From NCBI RefSeq assembly GCF_000317515.1, contig NC_019738.1:4118001-4182000 (forward strand): a stretch of DNA of 64,000 nt. The letters are read 5' to 3'. Made by a program: the position numbers and the translations under genes. Positions within the stretch are counted from its first letter, which is position 1. Every line of letters begins with the position of its first letter. This stretch comes from Allocoleopsis franciscana PCC 7113. Its GTDB lineage: Bacteria > Cyanobacteriota > Cyanobacteriia > Cyanobacteriales > Coleofasciculaceae. This document shows positions 35,405 through 44,563 of this stretch, one piece after another. The notes under the pieces are model-generated. The model was not told where the DNA came from and made no database searches. It saw only the letters and a list, made by a program, of their open reading frames with translations.

Positions 35405-37167
35405 GCTTTTTGCATTTCTCCTTTCGAGGCTAGATAGGCCAGTCCAAAGCACAGGAGGGCATTGGCAACGAGGAAGACGCGAGCAACAACACCACTACCC
35501 AACCACAAGAGGCTGGGTGACATCACGGCACTCACCGCCAAACAACTAGCAACACCGAGGGCAGACCCAATTGCTACCCACTTCCATTCTTTATGTCCGA
35601 GCAGCAACGTCACTAAGATAAAGGGAATCAGCACGCTGGCAAAAATTGGGTTGAGCATACTGCTACCTTGAATGGCGCTACCCAGTTCGGGAATGGAACT
35701 GCCCATCACTCGGAACGGCCATTGCGGTAAGTCAAAGATATAAAGACCACGCAGGACAAACAATCCAGAACTGCCTGCCACTAACCCGGTGGTGAGTGAC
35801 AAACCCCAGAACGGTAAGTAATTCCGCAGGAACCATGCCAGAAGATAAGAACCCAGAACCATCGCGATTTTAGGTAGTAACATCACGGTTCCGCCGTCAA
35901 TCCAGAAACGAGGATTGAGATAACCGTTATCCCGTAACCAGCGGAAGAAGTCCTTGAAGGTGATTTGTCCTTTGATTGCCAACTTCACAGCCGCAGCAGC
36001 ATCCAGATGACCGGCACCAAAGTGATTGAGGGGGTCTTGTTGAATTACTCGTGCTGATTTTGTCAAAACATCGGCAATTTCATCCGGTTCTTGGATACCC
36101 GCCGCTTTAATTAAAGCTGCCACTCCGGCAACGTGGGGAGAGGCCATACTGGTTCCTTGCAAGCCAGCGAAAATGGGTTCACCAGTTTGTGGGTCAATAG
36201 TCTCTTGTAAAATCTTACCGACTTCGCTACCGCCAGGTGCTGAGATATCCACACCTGCGCCAAAGTTGGAGTAGGGGGCTTTAACTCCAGCCGAATCCAG
36301 AGCGGAAACGCCGATAACATGAGGATAGCGGGCGGGGTAAGAAGCTGAATTGTCATTGGAATTACCAGCCGCTGCGATGATGACAACTCCTTTTTGATGG
36401 GCGTAGTCAATCGCTTCTTTCATCAACTGACTTTCACCGCCGCCACCGAGACTCATATTAATCACATCCGCACCGTTGTCAGCGGCAAAGCGAATCGATT
36501 CGGCAATATCCGCTACTGTACCGCCGCCACTGCCACTCAATACTTTTAACGGCATTAGAGTTGCTTCATAAGCAATCCCGGCAACACCATAATTGTTGTT
36601 GGTGGATTGAGCGACTGTCCCAGCAACGTGAGTACCATGACCATTGTCATCGAATGCTTCGATTTGGTCGTTGACGAAGTCGTAACCTTTGACAAACTGG
36701 GTATCTTTTAAATCGGGGACAGGGCTAATGCCGGTGTCAATGACTGCAACTGTGACACCACTGCCCTTTGTATCGTCCCATGCCGATTCAACATTAATCT
36801 GCCTTAGGTTCCACTGTTGACCGTAGTCGGGGTCGTTGGGTACGTCGAAGGCTTTGTAGATATAGTTCGGTTCAATAAATTCCGTCAGCTTGCCGAAACC
36901 TAACTTTTTCAGTTTACTGATGGTTTGGCGATCGCCTCTGGCAATATAGACATGATCAGGAGCTGAAAATTCACTATTCAGGCGAGGTTCCAGTCCGTAC
37001 TGTGCAGCCAGTAAATTGACTTTCGCCGCAATCTCAGCCGCTGGCACATCTTCCCGAAAGTCCAGCACAATCGACTCATACTCTCCCTGATTCGCTAAAC
37101 CCTTAAAGTTAAATGGGGCAAAAAGCAGCCCCAATATAAACAAACACGCTATCAAAAACTTTCTCAT
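35401..37167 (-). CDS. Membrane-anchored subtilisin-like serine protease (S8)
   Basis: The 588-residue protease has an N-terminal signal or anchor (FLIACLFILGLLFAPF), an inhibitor-like propeptide (about 30-105, ending in EFIEPNYIYKA), and the S8 catalytic domain with D144 (AVIDTGIS), H177 (NGHGTHVAG), oxyanion N269 (AAAGNS) and S340 (GTSMASPHVAG), all intact. After residue 400 come about six hydrophobic helices, an unusual C-terminal membrane domain for a subtilase, so the catalytic part probably faces the periplasm. It is first in a two-gene minus-strand unit with the OB-fold-like gene. Substrates are unknown. Confidence 0.94.
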   Translation of the reverse strand: MRKFLIACLFILGLLFAPFNFKGLANQGEYESIVLDFREDVPAAEIAAKVNLLAAQYGLEPRLNSEFSAPDHVYIARGDRQTISKLKKLGFGKLTEFIEPNYIYKAFDVPNDPDYGQQWNLRQINVESAWDDTKGSGVTVAVIDTGISPVPDLKDTQFVKGYDFVNDQIEAFDDNGHGTHVAGTVAQSTNNNYGVAGIAYEATLMPLKVLSGSGGGTVADIAESIRFAADNGADVINMSLGGGGESQLMKEAIDYAHQKGVVIIAAAGNSNDNSASYPARYPHVIGVSALDSAGVKAPYSNFGAGVDISAPGGSEVGKILQETIDPQTGEPIFAGLQGTSMASPHVAGVAALIKAAGIQEPDEIADVLTKSARVIQQDPLNHFGAGHLDAAAAVKLAIKGQITFKDFFRWLRDNGYLNPRFWIDGGTVMLLPKIAMVLGSYLLAWFLRNYLPFWGLSLTTGLVAGSSGLFVLRGLYIFDLPQWPFRVMGSSIPELGSAIQGSSMLNPIFASVLIPFILVTLLLGHKEWKWVAIGSALGVASCLAVSAVMSPSLLWLGSGVVARVFLVANALLCFGLAYLASKGEMQKA

Positions 37168-37343
37168 GGCAACCCGTCCGCTGTCGCGCCAGTTTAACCA
37201 CTACCATAGCTCATGTGCCTCCTGGTGAGATCTGATGTTGCATTATGTTTAACGTTGATAGGCTAGAAGCAAAAGTGCCAATCAAGGGTAGGCTGAAGAG
37301 AAGTGCAATTACTGTTGCTACAGGGTGGGAAAAATAACCCAAG

Positions 37344-37778
37344 ATGGAACGCGGTTTACTCTGGTTACCTTTACTAGCAGTCTTTATCTGGCTGGCTTGG
37401 TCAGGTTGGAACGAATACCAAAAAGTCGAAGCCTATCGCCACTGGGCGTCTCAGTTTGAGCGGGCGAAGTACGATATTTATGCCGTACTGGGTCAAAAAG
37501 GCAGTGATTTAACGTGGGGAAAACCCACACGCCAAGGGCCTGTTGAGATAGAAACCTTCTCGCTTCAAGATGTGCAAGCGATTCACTTGCTAGTGGATAA
37601 TCAGACGGCGGACTTAGACAAACCACCACAAAAAGGTCGTGCGATCGCTCTTGAGTTTCTGCGTCCTGAACCCGCTGCCTCCATCAAGGTTCCTTTTACA
37701 GAAGTTCCCCTCGCCGCTGAATGGGGAAAGTTTTTACAGCAACAATTAAAACGATTGCGGCTCGAACCCGCCGAATAG
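37344..37778 (+). CDS. Small signal-anchored protein, function unknown
   Basis: The 144-residue product starts MERGLLWLPLLAVFIWLAWSGW, one N-terminal hydrophobic helix that would anchor it with the rest in the periplasm. The following 120 residues (YDIYAVLGQKGSDLTWGKPTRQGPVEIETFSLQDVQAIHLLVD and a C-terminal amphipathic helix) resemble no family I can name, though the mix of strands suggests a compact domain. It is divergent from the subtilase gene; the 176-base gap holds both promoters. Confidence 0.82.
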   Translation: MERGLLWLPLLAVFIWLAWSGWNEYQKVEAYRHWASQFERAKYDIYAVLGQKGSDLTWGKPTRQGPVEIETFSLQDVQAIHLLVDNQTADLDKPPQKGRAIALEFLRPEPAASIKVPFTEVPLAAEWGKFLQQQLKRLRLEPAE

Positions 37779-38089
37779 GGTCTAGAGGTAAACCGTTATT
37801 GACGTTCTCAAGGTTGATTCCTCGTCGAAGATTATCTATCTTTGTGACGGAGGATTTTCTGTATCTTGAGGAACAATTTTAACTTAACTTCAGATAACTC
37901 CTTAGGTGGACGCTTCACCAAACCCACAAAGTTAAGGTAATAAGCATAAGAGACTTTAAAAATTTGTCTCTACTTCTTGTGAATTCAGATAGCTTAGTCT
38001 GAATATCCCAATTAATCAACAATTGTTTAAATTCAACGAAAGGGCAGAAAAGCTCTAGCTTACTTTTGCCTAAAACCAAGGAGATATCC

Positions 38090-38623
38090 ATGAACGTACA
38101 GCATCATAAAAGTTCAATCAAAAAAATATTTAGCCTAGTAGGTGTTGCGACGGCTAGTGCTTTCTTGGGTCTTCCCGGATTTGCACAAGTCACCCCTAAC
38201 GCAGGTGATATGAATCAACAATTAGTGGCCCAGGGTATGCCCGAAAATGAACTCGATAACGTTTGTGGAGGCTACGAAGGGAATGCTACTTCTGGGGGAG
38301 GTTATTATTGTGCCAGAGGGCGAATGAATGGACAATCTTCTAATTGGGGCGGAGATACCCAATATAGAAGAACAGCACCTCAATCAAGTTCTTTGAGAGA
38401 GGGGAACTCAACCACGGGTGCAGGCTATCCTGGAACTGGAGTCAGACCTCAGGGTGTAGATAACAACATGAATCAAGACTCTAATAATCCAGCAGGTAAC
38501 TTCCAAAATCAAACTCCATCTCAGGAGGGTTCTAATATGGACAATGGGGGTTCCACGACCGGTGCAGGCTATCCCGGCAGTGGGGTCAGACCTCAGGGTG
38601 TAGATAACAACATGAATCGCTAA
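38090..38623 (+). CDS. Secreted Gly/Asn-rich protein with repeated TTGAGYPGxGVRPQGVDNNMN
   Basis: I start at the ATG at 38090, which has an ideal AAGGAG at 38078-38083; an in-frame start at 38066 would add eight residues. The 177-residue product has a cleavable signal peptide (KKIFSLVGVATASAFLGLPGFAQV). The mature protein is rich in G, N, Q and T. The module (S/T)TTGAGYPG(T/S)GVRPQGVDNNMN occurs twice (about 105-130 and 155-177), near-identical also in DNA. There are three cysteines in the mature region. Probably an exported surface or matrix protein. A hairpin terminator lies at 38753-38786. Confidence 0.82.
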   Translation: MNVQHHKSSIKKIFSLVGVATASAFLGLPGFAQVTPNAGDMNQQLVAQGMPENELDNVCGGYEGNATSGGGYYCARGRMNGQSSNWGGDTQYRRTAPQSSSLREGNSTTGAGYPGTGVRPQGVDNNMNQDSNNPAGNFQNQTPSQEGSNMDNGGSTTGAGYPGSGVRPQGVDNNMNR

Positions 38624-38752
38624 TCTCTTCAGGCGGTAAATGGGATGAAACCTGTGTAGGGGAAAAGTCTGGAGTTGGGAGCAAGGTTCGTTTCTGATTA
38701 GCTTTTCTTTGCACTGGGTCATTGTGTGTGCAAAATTTCCATAGGCTATTAG

Positions 38753-38786
38753 GAGGGTCAGGATAATATCCTGCCCCTCTTGTTTT
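38753..38786 (+). terminator. Terminator-like hairpin 130 bases after the Gly/Asn-rich gene
   Basis: GAGGG-T-CAGGAT pairs with ATCCTG-C-CCCTC (one internal mismatch) around AAT, followed by TTGTTTT. This 11-bp stem with U-rich tail is the first strong candidate terminator for the upstream plus-strand transcript. Confidence 0.65.
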
Positions 38787-38814
38787 AAGTTGAGTAAAGT
38801 TGTTATACCAATTG

Positions 38815-38905
38815 GGTTTGAGTTTGGCACATATTCTCTTTTGCTCCCCCCTTGATCAGGGGGGCTGGGGGGGTGAAACGTGTCACTCTTATACCCAATT
38901 GGTAT
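38815..38905. repeat. MITE-like element bounded by ATACCAATTGGGT inverted repeats
   Basis: ATACCAATTGGGT at 38815-38827 is inverted as ACCCAATTGGTAT at 38893-38905. The interior has a CCCCCCTTGATCAGGGGGG palindrome. The left end (ATTGGGTTTGAGTTTG) also occurs, inverted, at 19254-19270. The 674-base gap 38624-39297 has no gene; its right half is AT-rich. Confidence 0.75.
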
Positions 38906-39297
38906 TACACATTTAATTTGCTTGTTAAGGCTGCGGACGAGCCTGGAAGAGGACTAGAGAGCTTTTATCATTTGTTTAGAAAGATGCAAGTTAAATGCAA
39001 ATTGGATTAAAAACAGTTATATTTCTATCTATTTTTTTGAAAAGCGCCATACTCCCTTAGAAATACTTAATAAATAGAGTTTCTATCTATAGCTAGATGA
39101 AAAAACTTAGGAATTTAGTAAGAATAAGTCCAGTTAAAAAGTTTCAGTGCTGTTGCAAAATAACTACAAAATAAACTCTTTTCAGTAAATTTTGTATTTT
39201 TTGTTCGGCTGGAAAGGCTAACAAGATTTGAACACAGCGCTGGTTCGTAAATTCCCAAATAGACAATAGACAGTCTTTAAAAGGGTGATCAGTTCCC

Positions 39298-39807
39298 ATG
39301 AACACTATCTATCCAAAACCGCGAAAATATTTACGTCCAACAGCGTTGTTGCTTTCAGTCTTACTAGGAGTGCCCTTCTTCGCGGGTTGCGCCAGTGACA
39401 CCAGGACGACACCACCACCACCGGTTGATGACACCAGGAGCGGGGCACAAACCTATCCAGCCCCTGGGAACCAACCCCAAGCGAGAACAGGTAACCCACC
39501 TCAAGCCAAAAAAGGAATATCAACCGGTCAAAAAGTGGCTATCTTGGCTGGGGCTGCTGCACTTTACTACCTCTATAATCGGCACAAAAACAAGCAAGAG
39601 CAGGGAGCGCAGGGCAAGTACTACCTTTCCAAGAATGGGCGTGTTTACTATCGCGATGCCCAAAATCGCGCTCACTGGGTAACACCACCGCCGGGTGGAA
39701 TTCAAGTACCAGAATCTGAAGCACAGCAATATCGTGACTTCCAAGGATATAACAATCAACCCACAGGTCGCGACCTAACAGATCTAGTTCCATCCGGAGC
39801 ACAGTAA
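39298..39807 (+). CDS. Putative lipoprotein with glycine-zipper-like helix
   Basis: The 169-residue product has a type II signal: LLLSVLLGVPFFAGC, lipobox FAGC with the cysteine near residue 31. A Thr/Pro/Asp-rich spacer follows, then a short hydrophobic helix QKVAILAGAAALYYLYNRH (about 78-97). A C-terminal region rich in Tyr (GKYYLSKNGRVYYRDAQNRAHWVTPPPGGIQVP) looks like a WW-like or SH3-like beta unit. Its function is unknown; it is probably an envelope lipoprotein. The next gene starts 93 bases downstream with no terminator between, so the two are probably co-transcribed. Confidence 0.85.
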   Translation: MNTIYPKPRKYLRPTALLLSVLLGVPFFAGCASDTRTTPPPPVDDTRSGAQTYPAPGNQPQARTGNPPQAKKGISTGQKVAILAGAAALYYLYNRHKNKQEQGAQGKYYLSKNGRVYYRDAQNRAHWVTPPPGGIQVPESEAQQYRDFQGYNNQPTGRDLTDLVPSGAQ

Positions 39808-39900
39808 TTCAATTCTGGCTAACACCAAGGTTTAACATCAGCGACGCCAAAAAGACCAAAGTCCAACGGCGAGAACGACATAAAAAAACGGAGATTTATT

Positions 39901-40299
39901 ATGGTGGATGGATTTTTCAAAAAGGTAATAGACGCGGTCACTGGAGATGAAGGGCAAGTTCCAGAAGAGGGTGACTACTATCAGCAGCCTCGCCCCGCCA
40001 GTGAAGACCCCTACGGTGACCCAGCAGATTACGGTTCCTACGGTAATGTCCGTCCTGCCAGTGAAGACCCCTACGGTGACCCAGCAGATGGTATGTATGG
40101 GCAATTCGGAGATGTTCGCCCTGCTAGCGAAGACCCCTACGGTGACCCAGCCGATTACAGTTCCTACGGTAATGTTCGCCCCGCTAGTGAAGACCCCTAC
40201 GGTGACCCAGCCGATGGTATTTATGAGCAATTCGGAGATGTTCGCCCTGCTAGCGAAGACCCCTACGGTGACCCAGCCGATCAGGAAAACTACTACTAA
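39901..40299 (+). CDS. Repeat protein with five RPASEDPYGDPAD modules
   Basis: The 132-residue product starts MVDGFFKKVIDAVTGDEG, an amphipathic helix, then consists almost wholly of five copies of RPASEDPYGDPAD spaced by YGSYGNV- or GMYGQFGDV-type linkers. Two linker types alternate, giving a higher-order repeat of about 126 bases at DNA level. It is very acidic and has no signal peptide or cysteines. Similar proteins occur in other cyanobacteria, as I recall, without an assigned role. It could be an intrinsically disordered scaffold or ion binder. GGAG seven bases before the ATG is the ribosome binding site. Confidence 0.85.
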   Translation: MVDGFFKKVIDAVTGDEGQVPEEGDYYQQPRPASEDPYGDPADYGSYGNVRPASEDPYGDPADGMYGQFGDVRPASEDPYGDPADYSSYGNVRPASEDPYGDPADGIYEQFGDVRPASEDPYGDPADQENYY

Positions 40300-40375
40300 T
40301 GCCTCATAGAGGGCATTGTTTTAGGGATTAGTGATGGGTTTGGGCTAAGAGTTAGTTACTACGAGTAGTACAAGA

Positions 40376-40407
40376 GGCAGTAGAGGAGGAATCTACTGCC
40401 TTTTTTT
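40376..40407 (+). terminator. Intrinsic terminator after the repeat-protein gene
   Basis: GGCAGTAGA pairs perfectly with TCTACTGCC around a short loop and is followed by seven T residues. It lies 77 bases after the stop at 40299 and should end the 39298-40299 transcript. Confidence 0.9.
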
Positions 40408-40439
40408 GCAATCAACGAAAACCTCATAGGCTTTGTTGT

Positions 40440-40476
40440 AAAAAAAGCTGTCACTGAGGTTCAACTCCGTGACAGC
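40440..40476 (-). terminator. Intrinsic terminator of sulfite reductase gene
   Basis: On the minus strand GCTGTCAC-G-GAG and CTC-A-GTGACAGC form an 11-bp stem with one mismatch, followed by seven T residues. It lies 30 bases after the sir stop. Confidence 0.9.
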
Positions 40477-40505
40477 ACCACTCTTTTATCTACCGACAAA
40501 GGGTT

Positions 40506-42479
40506 CTAAATGTCCTTTAAGTAAGCTTCCAACGCTTCCGCCGCTAGCTCAGTCATCGTCTTCCCTTGCTTTGTAGCCACATTTTTGAGACGTTTGTAGA
40601 GTTCATCCCGCACACCAACCCGATAGCGTGTTTTTCCGCTGGCAACAGGTATTGCCGAGGGTTCTGGCTTAATAACTTCATTCACTAAACCCGTATCAGA
40701 TTGAGAATTGAGTTTAGGAGACTCATACTCAACCGTATATTGGCGGATGGCGTCAAAACCGACGCGATCGCAAAAATCGCCGAACTTCTCCCCGGCTTTA
40801 CGCTCTTTCTTAAAGAAGACGAAAATCGGTTCTAAGAACAATTCCAACTCATGAATGGGCATCCGATCCACATAGGCTTGTGCCAACCGTGTCTGATCGG
40901 GTGAACCTCCCAGCCACACTTGATAACTCTCCGGCGCACTACCGACAAAGCCTAACTCTGCCATATAAGGGCGAGCACAACCATTGGGGCAACCGGTCAT
41001 TCGCACGACAAAATGCTCGTTTTCTAAACCCACTTTGTCTAAAAGCGCTCGAATTCGCTCCAAGATGCCCGGAATCGCTCGTTCTGACTCCGTAATGGCT
41101 AACCCGCAGGTCGGGAGGGCTGGGCACGCCATGGAATAACGGACTAAGGGTTCAATTCCTTCGGGAGAAATTTGAATGCCATGTTGCTCCAGAAGCTGCT
41201 CGATCGCCAATTGCTGGGAAGGTTCAATATCATAAAGGATGATATTGTGATTGCCTGTCAGGCGCATTGGTAGGGAATATTGCTGAACAATTTCTCGCAG
41301 CGCTGATTTGAGTCGGAAGGTGCCTTCATCTTTCACCCGACCATTCTCAACGGAAATTCCCAAAAATAGCTTGCCATCTCCCTGTTCATTCCATCCCAGA
41401 TAGTCCTGGTATTTGAAGGCAGGTAGGGGTTTGTAGGGGGCAATTTTCTTGCCGAAGTATTCCTCAACTTTGGCAGTGAACTTCTCCACACCCCAATCCT
41501 GAAGGAGATATTTCATTCGGGCATGACGGCGATTGGCGCGATCGCCATAATCCCGTTGTGTCGCTACAATCGCCTTGACTAAGTCGTAGACATCTTCCTT
41601 CGATACATAGCCAATCGCGTCCGCCATCCGGACAAACGTATCTTCTTTATTGTGAGTGCGTCCTAAACCGCCACCCGCCAGAACATTGAATCCCTCTAGT
41701 TTTCCCTTTTTATTGGTAATGACGACTAGACTGACATCTTGAGTGTAGAGGTCAATCGAGTTATCCCCCGGTACTGTCACCGCAATCTTAAACTTCCGGG
41801 GCATGTAATGTTGCCCGTAAATCGGTTCCTCTGGATCGGGTAAGTTGGTTCCGTTGAGATTGCGTTCCCGCGCCGCCTTCACTTCAGGCGCTTCCTCAGC
41901 ACTGATGACCTTTTCGCCATCCAACCAAAGCTCGTAATAAGCGCCGGTCTGAGGAGTGAGCAAGTCGGCAATATGATTGGCATACTCCCAGGCATACTGA
42001 TATTCCGGTCGATTTTTATAGGGTGCCGGGGGAGCCATGATATTGCGGTTTAAGTCACCACAAGCCCCCAAGGTTGACCCCATGCTGCGGATAATGGAGG
42101 CGAATACGGTTTTCAGGTTCTTTTTGAGAATGCCGTGAATTTGAAAGCCTTGGCGAGTGGTGGCTCTGAGGGTATGGTTGCCATATTCTTGGGATAGGCG
42201 ATCGAGGGTAAGATACAGTTCAGGGGGAATGAACCCGCCTGGACTACGGGTACGTAGCATGAACTGATAGTCTTTTTCCTGACCCTTGGCTCGATTATCC
42301 CGGTTGTCCTGCTGGTAAGAGCCATGAAACTTGAGAATTTGAATGGCATCTTCTGTGAAGCGCGTAGTGTCTTGCAACAGCTCAGTGGCTACTGGTTCAC
42401 GTAAGTAGTTACTGCGCTCTTTGAGTGCTTCATTTTTAGATCGTTTTTGTACTGAGGGGGAAGTCGGAGAGTTAACCAT
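40506..42479 (-). CDS. sir: Ferredoxin-dependent sulfite reductase with C-terminal ribbon-helix-helix tail
   Basis: The 657-residue siroheme/[4Fe-4S] enzyme reduces sulfite to sulfide for cysteine synthesis using reduced ferredoxin. Cluster cysteines are C452, C458 ([11 protein letters not shown]), C497 and C501 ([11 protein letters not shown]). The substrate-pocket basic segments [11 protein letters not shown] and [10 protein letters not shown] are intact. Length and the Sir-type GACGDLNRN segment favour sulfite over nitrite reductase. Residues 617-657 ([39 protein letters not shown]) form a strand-helix-helix of CopG/Arc type after a flexible linker, a DNA-binding-like extension. It is monocistronic with its own terminator. 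Confidence 0.94.
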   Translation of the reverse strand: MVNSPTSPSVQKRSKNEALKERSNYLREPVATELLQDTTRFTEDAIQILKFHGSYQQDNRDNRAKGQEKDYQFMLRTRSPGGFIPPELYLTLDRLSQEYGNHTLRATTRQGFQIHGILKKNLKTVFASIIRSMGSTLGACGDLNRNIMAPPAPYKNRPEYQYAWEYANHIADLLTPQTGAYYELWLDGEKVISAEEAPEVKAARERNLNGTNLPDPEEPIYGQHYMPRKFKIAVTVPGDNSIDLYTQDVSLVVITNKKGKLEGFNVLAGGGLGRTHNKEDTFVRMADAIGYVSKEDVYDLVKAIVATQRDYGDRANRRHARMKYLLQDWGVEKFTAKVEEYFGKKIAPYKPLPAFKYQDYLGWNEQGDGKLFLGISVENGRVKDEGTFRLKSALREIVQQYSLPMRLTGNHNIILYDIEPSQQLAIEQLLEQHGIQISPEGIEPLVRYSMACPALPTCGLAITESERAIPGILERIRALLDKVGLENEHFVVRMTGCPNGCARPYMAELGFVGSAPESYQVWLGGSPDQTRLAQAYVDRMPIHELELFLEPIFVFFKKERKAGEKFGDFCDRVGFDAIRQYTVEYESPKLNSQSDTGLVNEVIKPEPSAIPVASGKTRYRVGVRDELYKRLKNVATKQGKTMTELAAEALEAYLKDI

Positions 42480-43031
42480 TGGAGCTACAAGTCAAAACGG
42501 ATGAATTTTATTCCGGTTAATCGGGCGGGATTACGGTAAATAATCTATCTTAATCTTATCTTTGATAAATCTAAGCTTAGCTTTAGAAATCCTAAAATCT
42601 ACGCCAGCGTTAGTTTATACGCTCTTTAACGCACATTGCTAGGGTAACCCCTCACGATTAAGAGTGCAAATCATTTGCGATCGCTTCATCAACTTTAAGT
42701 CAAGGAATCGAGGGCAATCACCTATCCTCAAAGTATTCAGCCTTTTCCCTGCCCCCGCTCTCATCAGGTTCATCTAGGCTGAAGCTACCTTTTCTTTACA
42801 GGTTTACACCACCGTGTCAGTGTCATCAACCTCAGCCATAGAATCTTCTGAGGTCACTTCTCAACGACCTAGTAAAAAATACCTACATACAAAAGTTAAT
42901 CTGTGCTTTCCTCTGCCTTGTCAAATCTCCCAGATGGAAGAAGACTTTGGTTAAATAAAATTAGATAATAACAGGTATTCTAGAAGACTTGGTTATTACA
43001 TTTTTTAACACTTTAATTTTTTGAACTCTAA
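42480..43031. other. Gene-free region upstream of sir
   Basis: The 552-base gap holds the sir promoter (minus) and that of the small gene at 43032 (plus). Near sir is a dyad CTAAGCTTAG (about 42571-42580). Further away ATTCAGCC (42735-42742) and AGGCTGAA (42776-42783) could pair across a 33-base loop. On the minus strand one segment reads TGAACCTGATGAG, recalling part of a TPP riboswitch, but the rest of that motif is missing. I see no gene. Confidence 0.35.
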
Positions 43032-43232
43032 ATGATGCACGCTTTCTATCACTTTCCTTCAATTCTTGAAGAAATATATAGTGAGTCTCTGTGTTCTCGC
43101 CAGATTTCTCGGACTCAATTACATCAACTCCAGTCGCTTAGTCATGAGGCGGCACTCAATTCCCAACAAAATCGCTTGGTTAAGCGATTGATTCATGCCT
43201 CACGTCGAGGTTGGCTGAATGTTATCGATTAG
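43032..43232 (+). CDS. Small conserved cyanobacterial-type protein, unknown function
   Basis: The 66-residue product MMHAFYHFPSILEEIYSESLCSRQISRTQLHQLQSLSHEAALNSQQNRLVKRLIHASRRGWLNVID is helical and basic. The layout (SRxISRTxxxQLxSL...EEQ/NRLVxRxxxxxRRGxLxVVD) resembles short proteins I recall in many cyanobacteria, which have no known function. Two adjacent ATG codons can start it (43032 or 43035). A perfect terminator 80 bases downstream supports transcription of this short unit. Confidence 0.75.
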   Translation: MMHAFYHFPSILEEIYSESLCSRQISRTQLHQLQSLSHEAALNSQQNRLVKRLIHASRRGWLNVID

Positions 43233-43313
43233 TAGGTGAACCTAAAAGGGTTATCGATTAGCAAGGTCATCAGTTATCAGAGATAAAGCCCAAGGGTTGC
43301 CCCCAAAATAGAA

Positions 43314-43350
43314 TAGACAGGCTAGTAAAGCCTGTCTGAAAACTTTTTTT
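43314..43350 (+). terminator. Intrinsic terminator of the small conserved gene
   Basis: AGACAGGCT and AGCCTGTCT form a perfect 9-bp stem around AGTAA, followed by GAAAAC and seven T residues. In the other direction the stem could also serve the convergent gene ending at 43417, although its U-tract is poorer. Confidence 0.88.
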
Positions 43351-43416
43351 ACTCAGTGAAGGGTGTGCTTAGGGTGTTAACTGAAAAGAGCTGATCACTC
43401 AAGAGGAAGAACTGAC

Positions 43417-43956
43417 TTAGAATTTGAAGCCAGCACCTGCTTGGAAACTGACAGCATCAGCAGGGCTATTTTGGTAAGCATCAACACCCCACTTGGTGTC
43501 ACCATAGATCACTAGATTTTGACCAAGTTGAGATTCGGCACCAACAGTCACAACGGGAGCATTCTTGTTACCCAACGGTGTAGCTTGTCCTTGTTTTTCG
43601 ACGAAAGAATATCCACCACCAACATAAACGTTCGTGTTCTTAGCGATAGGAACATCATAGGTAACGATTGGCATGATAGCGCTGGTATCATCGCTAAATA
43701 GGACAGCCCCACGTACGGAAACGGGTGCCTTTTGAGTTGTTAAACGGCCTTGAATATTGCCACCCAAGGTTGCAGCATCCCCACCTGTTGCACTACCCCC
43801 ATTGGTTACACCTGCTGATACACCAGCGCCGATGTAGTCAGCTTTTGTGCCTTTAACGGGGTCAGCAGAGGCTCTACTTGCAGAGAGTACAGTAGGAGCA
43901 ATTACGGTAACAGCTAGTGCGGCAAAGGTGACAATTGACTTAAGTGTGAGTTTCAT
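43417..43956 (-). CDS. Exported outer-membrane-like beta-barrel protein
   Basis: I use the ATG at 43956 (MKLTLKSIVTFAALAVTVIAPTVLSASRASA), giving a standard signal peptide; a longer in-frame start at 44007 would add 17 polar residues. The mature part, about 145 residues, alternates strands such as KADYIGAGVSAGVTNGG, TNVYVGGGYSFVEKQ, VVTVGAESQLGQNLVIYGDTKWG and ends SFQAGAGFKF. A terminal Phe on an amphipathic strand is the usual outer-membrane barrel signature, and about eight strands are possible. Its role is unknown; similar small barrels are common in cyanobacterial envelopes. Confidence 0.83.
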   Translation of the reverse strand: MKLTLKSIVTFAALAVTVIAPTVLSASRASADPVKGTKADYIGAGVSAGVTNGGSATGGDAATLGGNIQGRLTTQKAPVSVRGAVLFSDDTSAIMPIVTYDVPIAKNTNVYVGGGYSFVEKQGQATPLGNKNAPVVTVGAESQLGQNLVIYGDTKWGVDAYQNSPADAVSFQAGAGFKF

Positions 43957-44485
43957 AATTCCTTCTATCCAGGAGTTAGAGTGTATCGTTGCGTTGTTAT
44001 TATCCAAGTCGTTGGGAAGAATCCAAAAGTTCCAACAAAGTGAAAAAAGTTTTTTGGCATGATCTCATTTTTTAAAGGCCGGGGAAATCGCTTATTATAG
44101 GCTATTTATCGAAAAGCCTCATATAATAAAGTGAAATGACAATTCAGTTAAAAAGTAAGGGTTATTTGGAGCCATTTGACTATCATTCAAAGTCTTTTTT
44201 GGGCTGAGTAAATGGACTCTTTTAAAACTGGCACAAGTCAAAAAATTTAAATTAATAGTTAAAGATAGCTACAGCACAATATATCTTTTAAAGGAAGAAC
44301 AGCAGAGGCCGCTTTTCTCCTAATCCGGATGGGAGATGGGGAGAAAGTACTATGTTTGACTGTATAGCTGTCGCCATAAAGGTTAGGACAGCCCTAACGG
44401 CTGAAACGACGAGGTACCAGTAATAAACATAAAAGCCTTCTGCCTTCTGCCCTTGTATGAACTCCGGTCTGCCTTCTGCTATAAA
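43957..44485. other. Intergenic region with a possible structured element (44359-44425)
   Basis: The first 350 bases are AT-rich and hold the promoter of the outer-membrane-like gene; no other gene is seen. At about 44359-44425 a GC-richer block contains GTTAGG/CCTAAC and other complementary words around GCTGTCGCC, followed by short CTTCTGC repeats up to the insertion sequence. It may be a repeat or a relic of another mobile element. Confidence 0.3.
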
Positions 44486-44563
44486 CTGGAGATTAGACTA
44501 CGACAAACTAACTCAGCGATAACAAAAGCTGAGAAAGAAGAACAGCCAGAGAAAAAATAGAGA

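Noticed and set aside
40506..42479. Ferredoxin-nitrite reductase (nirA)
   Set aside because: Length, the Sir-type segments and lack of nitrate-assimilation neighbours favour sulfite reductase.
42735..42790. TPP-riboswitch-like word TGAACCTGATGAG on the minus strand upstream of sir
   Set aside because: The CUGAGA box, the second helix and proper order of conserved blocks are missing; only about 13 bases agree.
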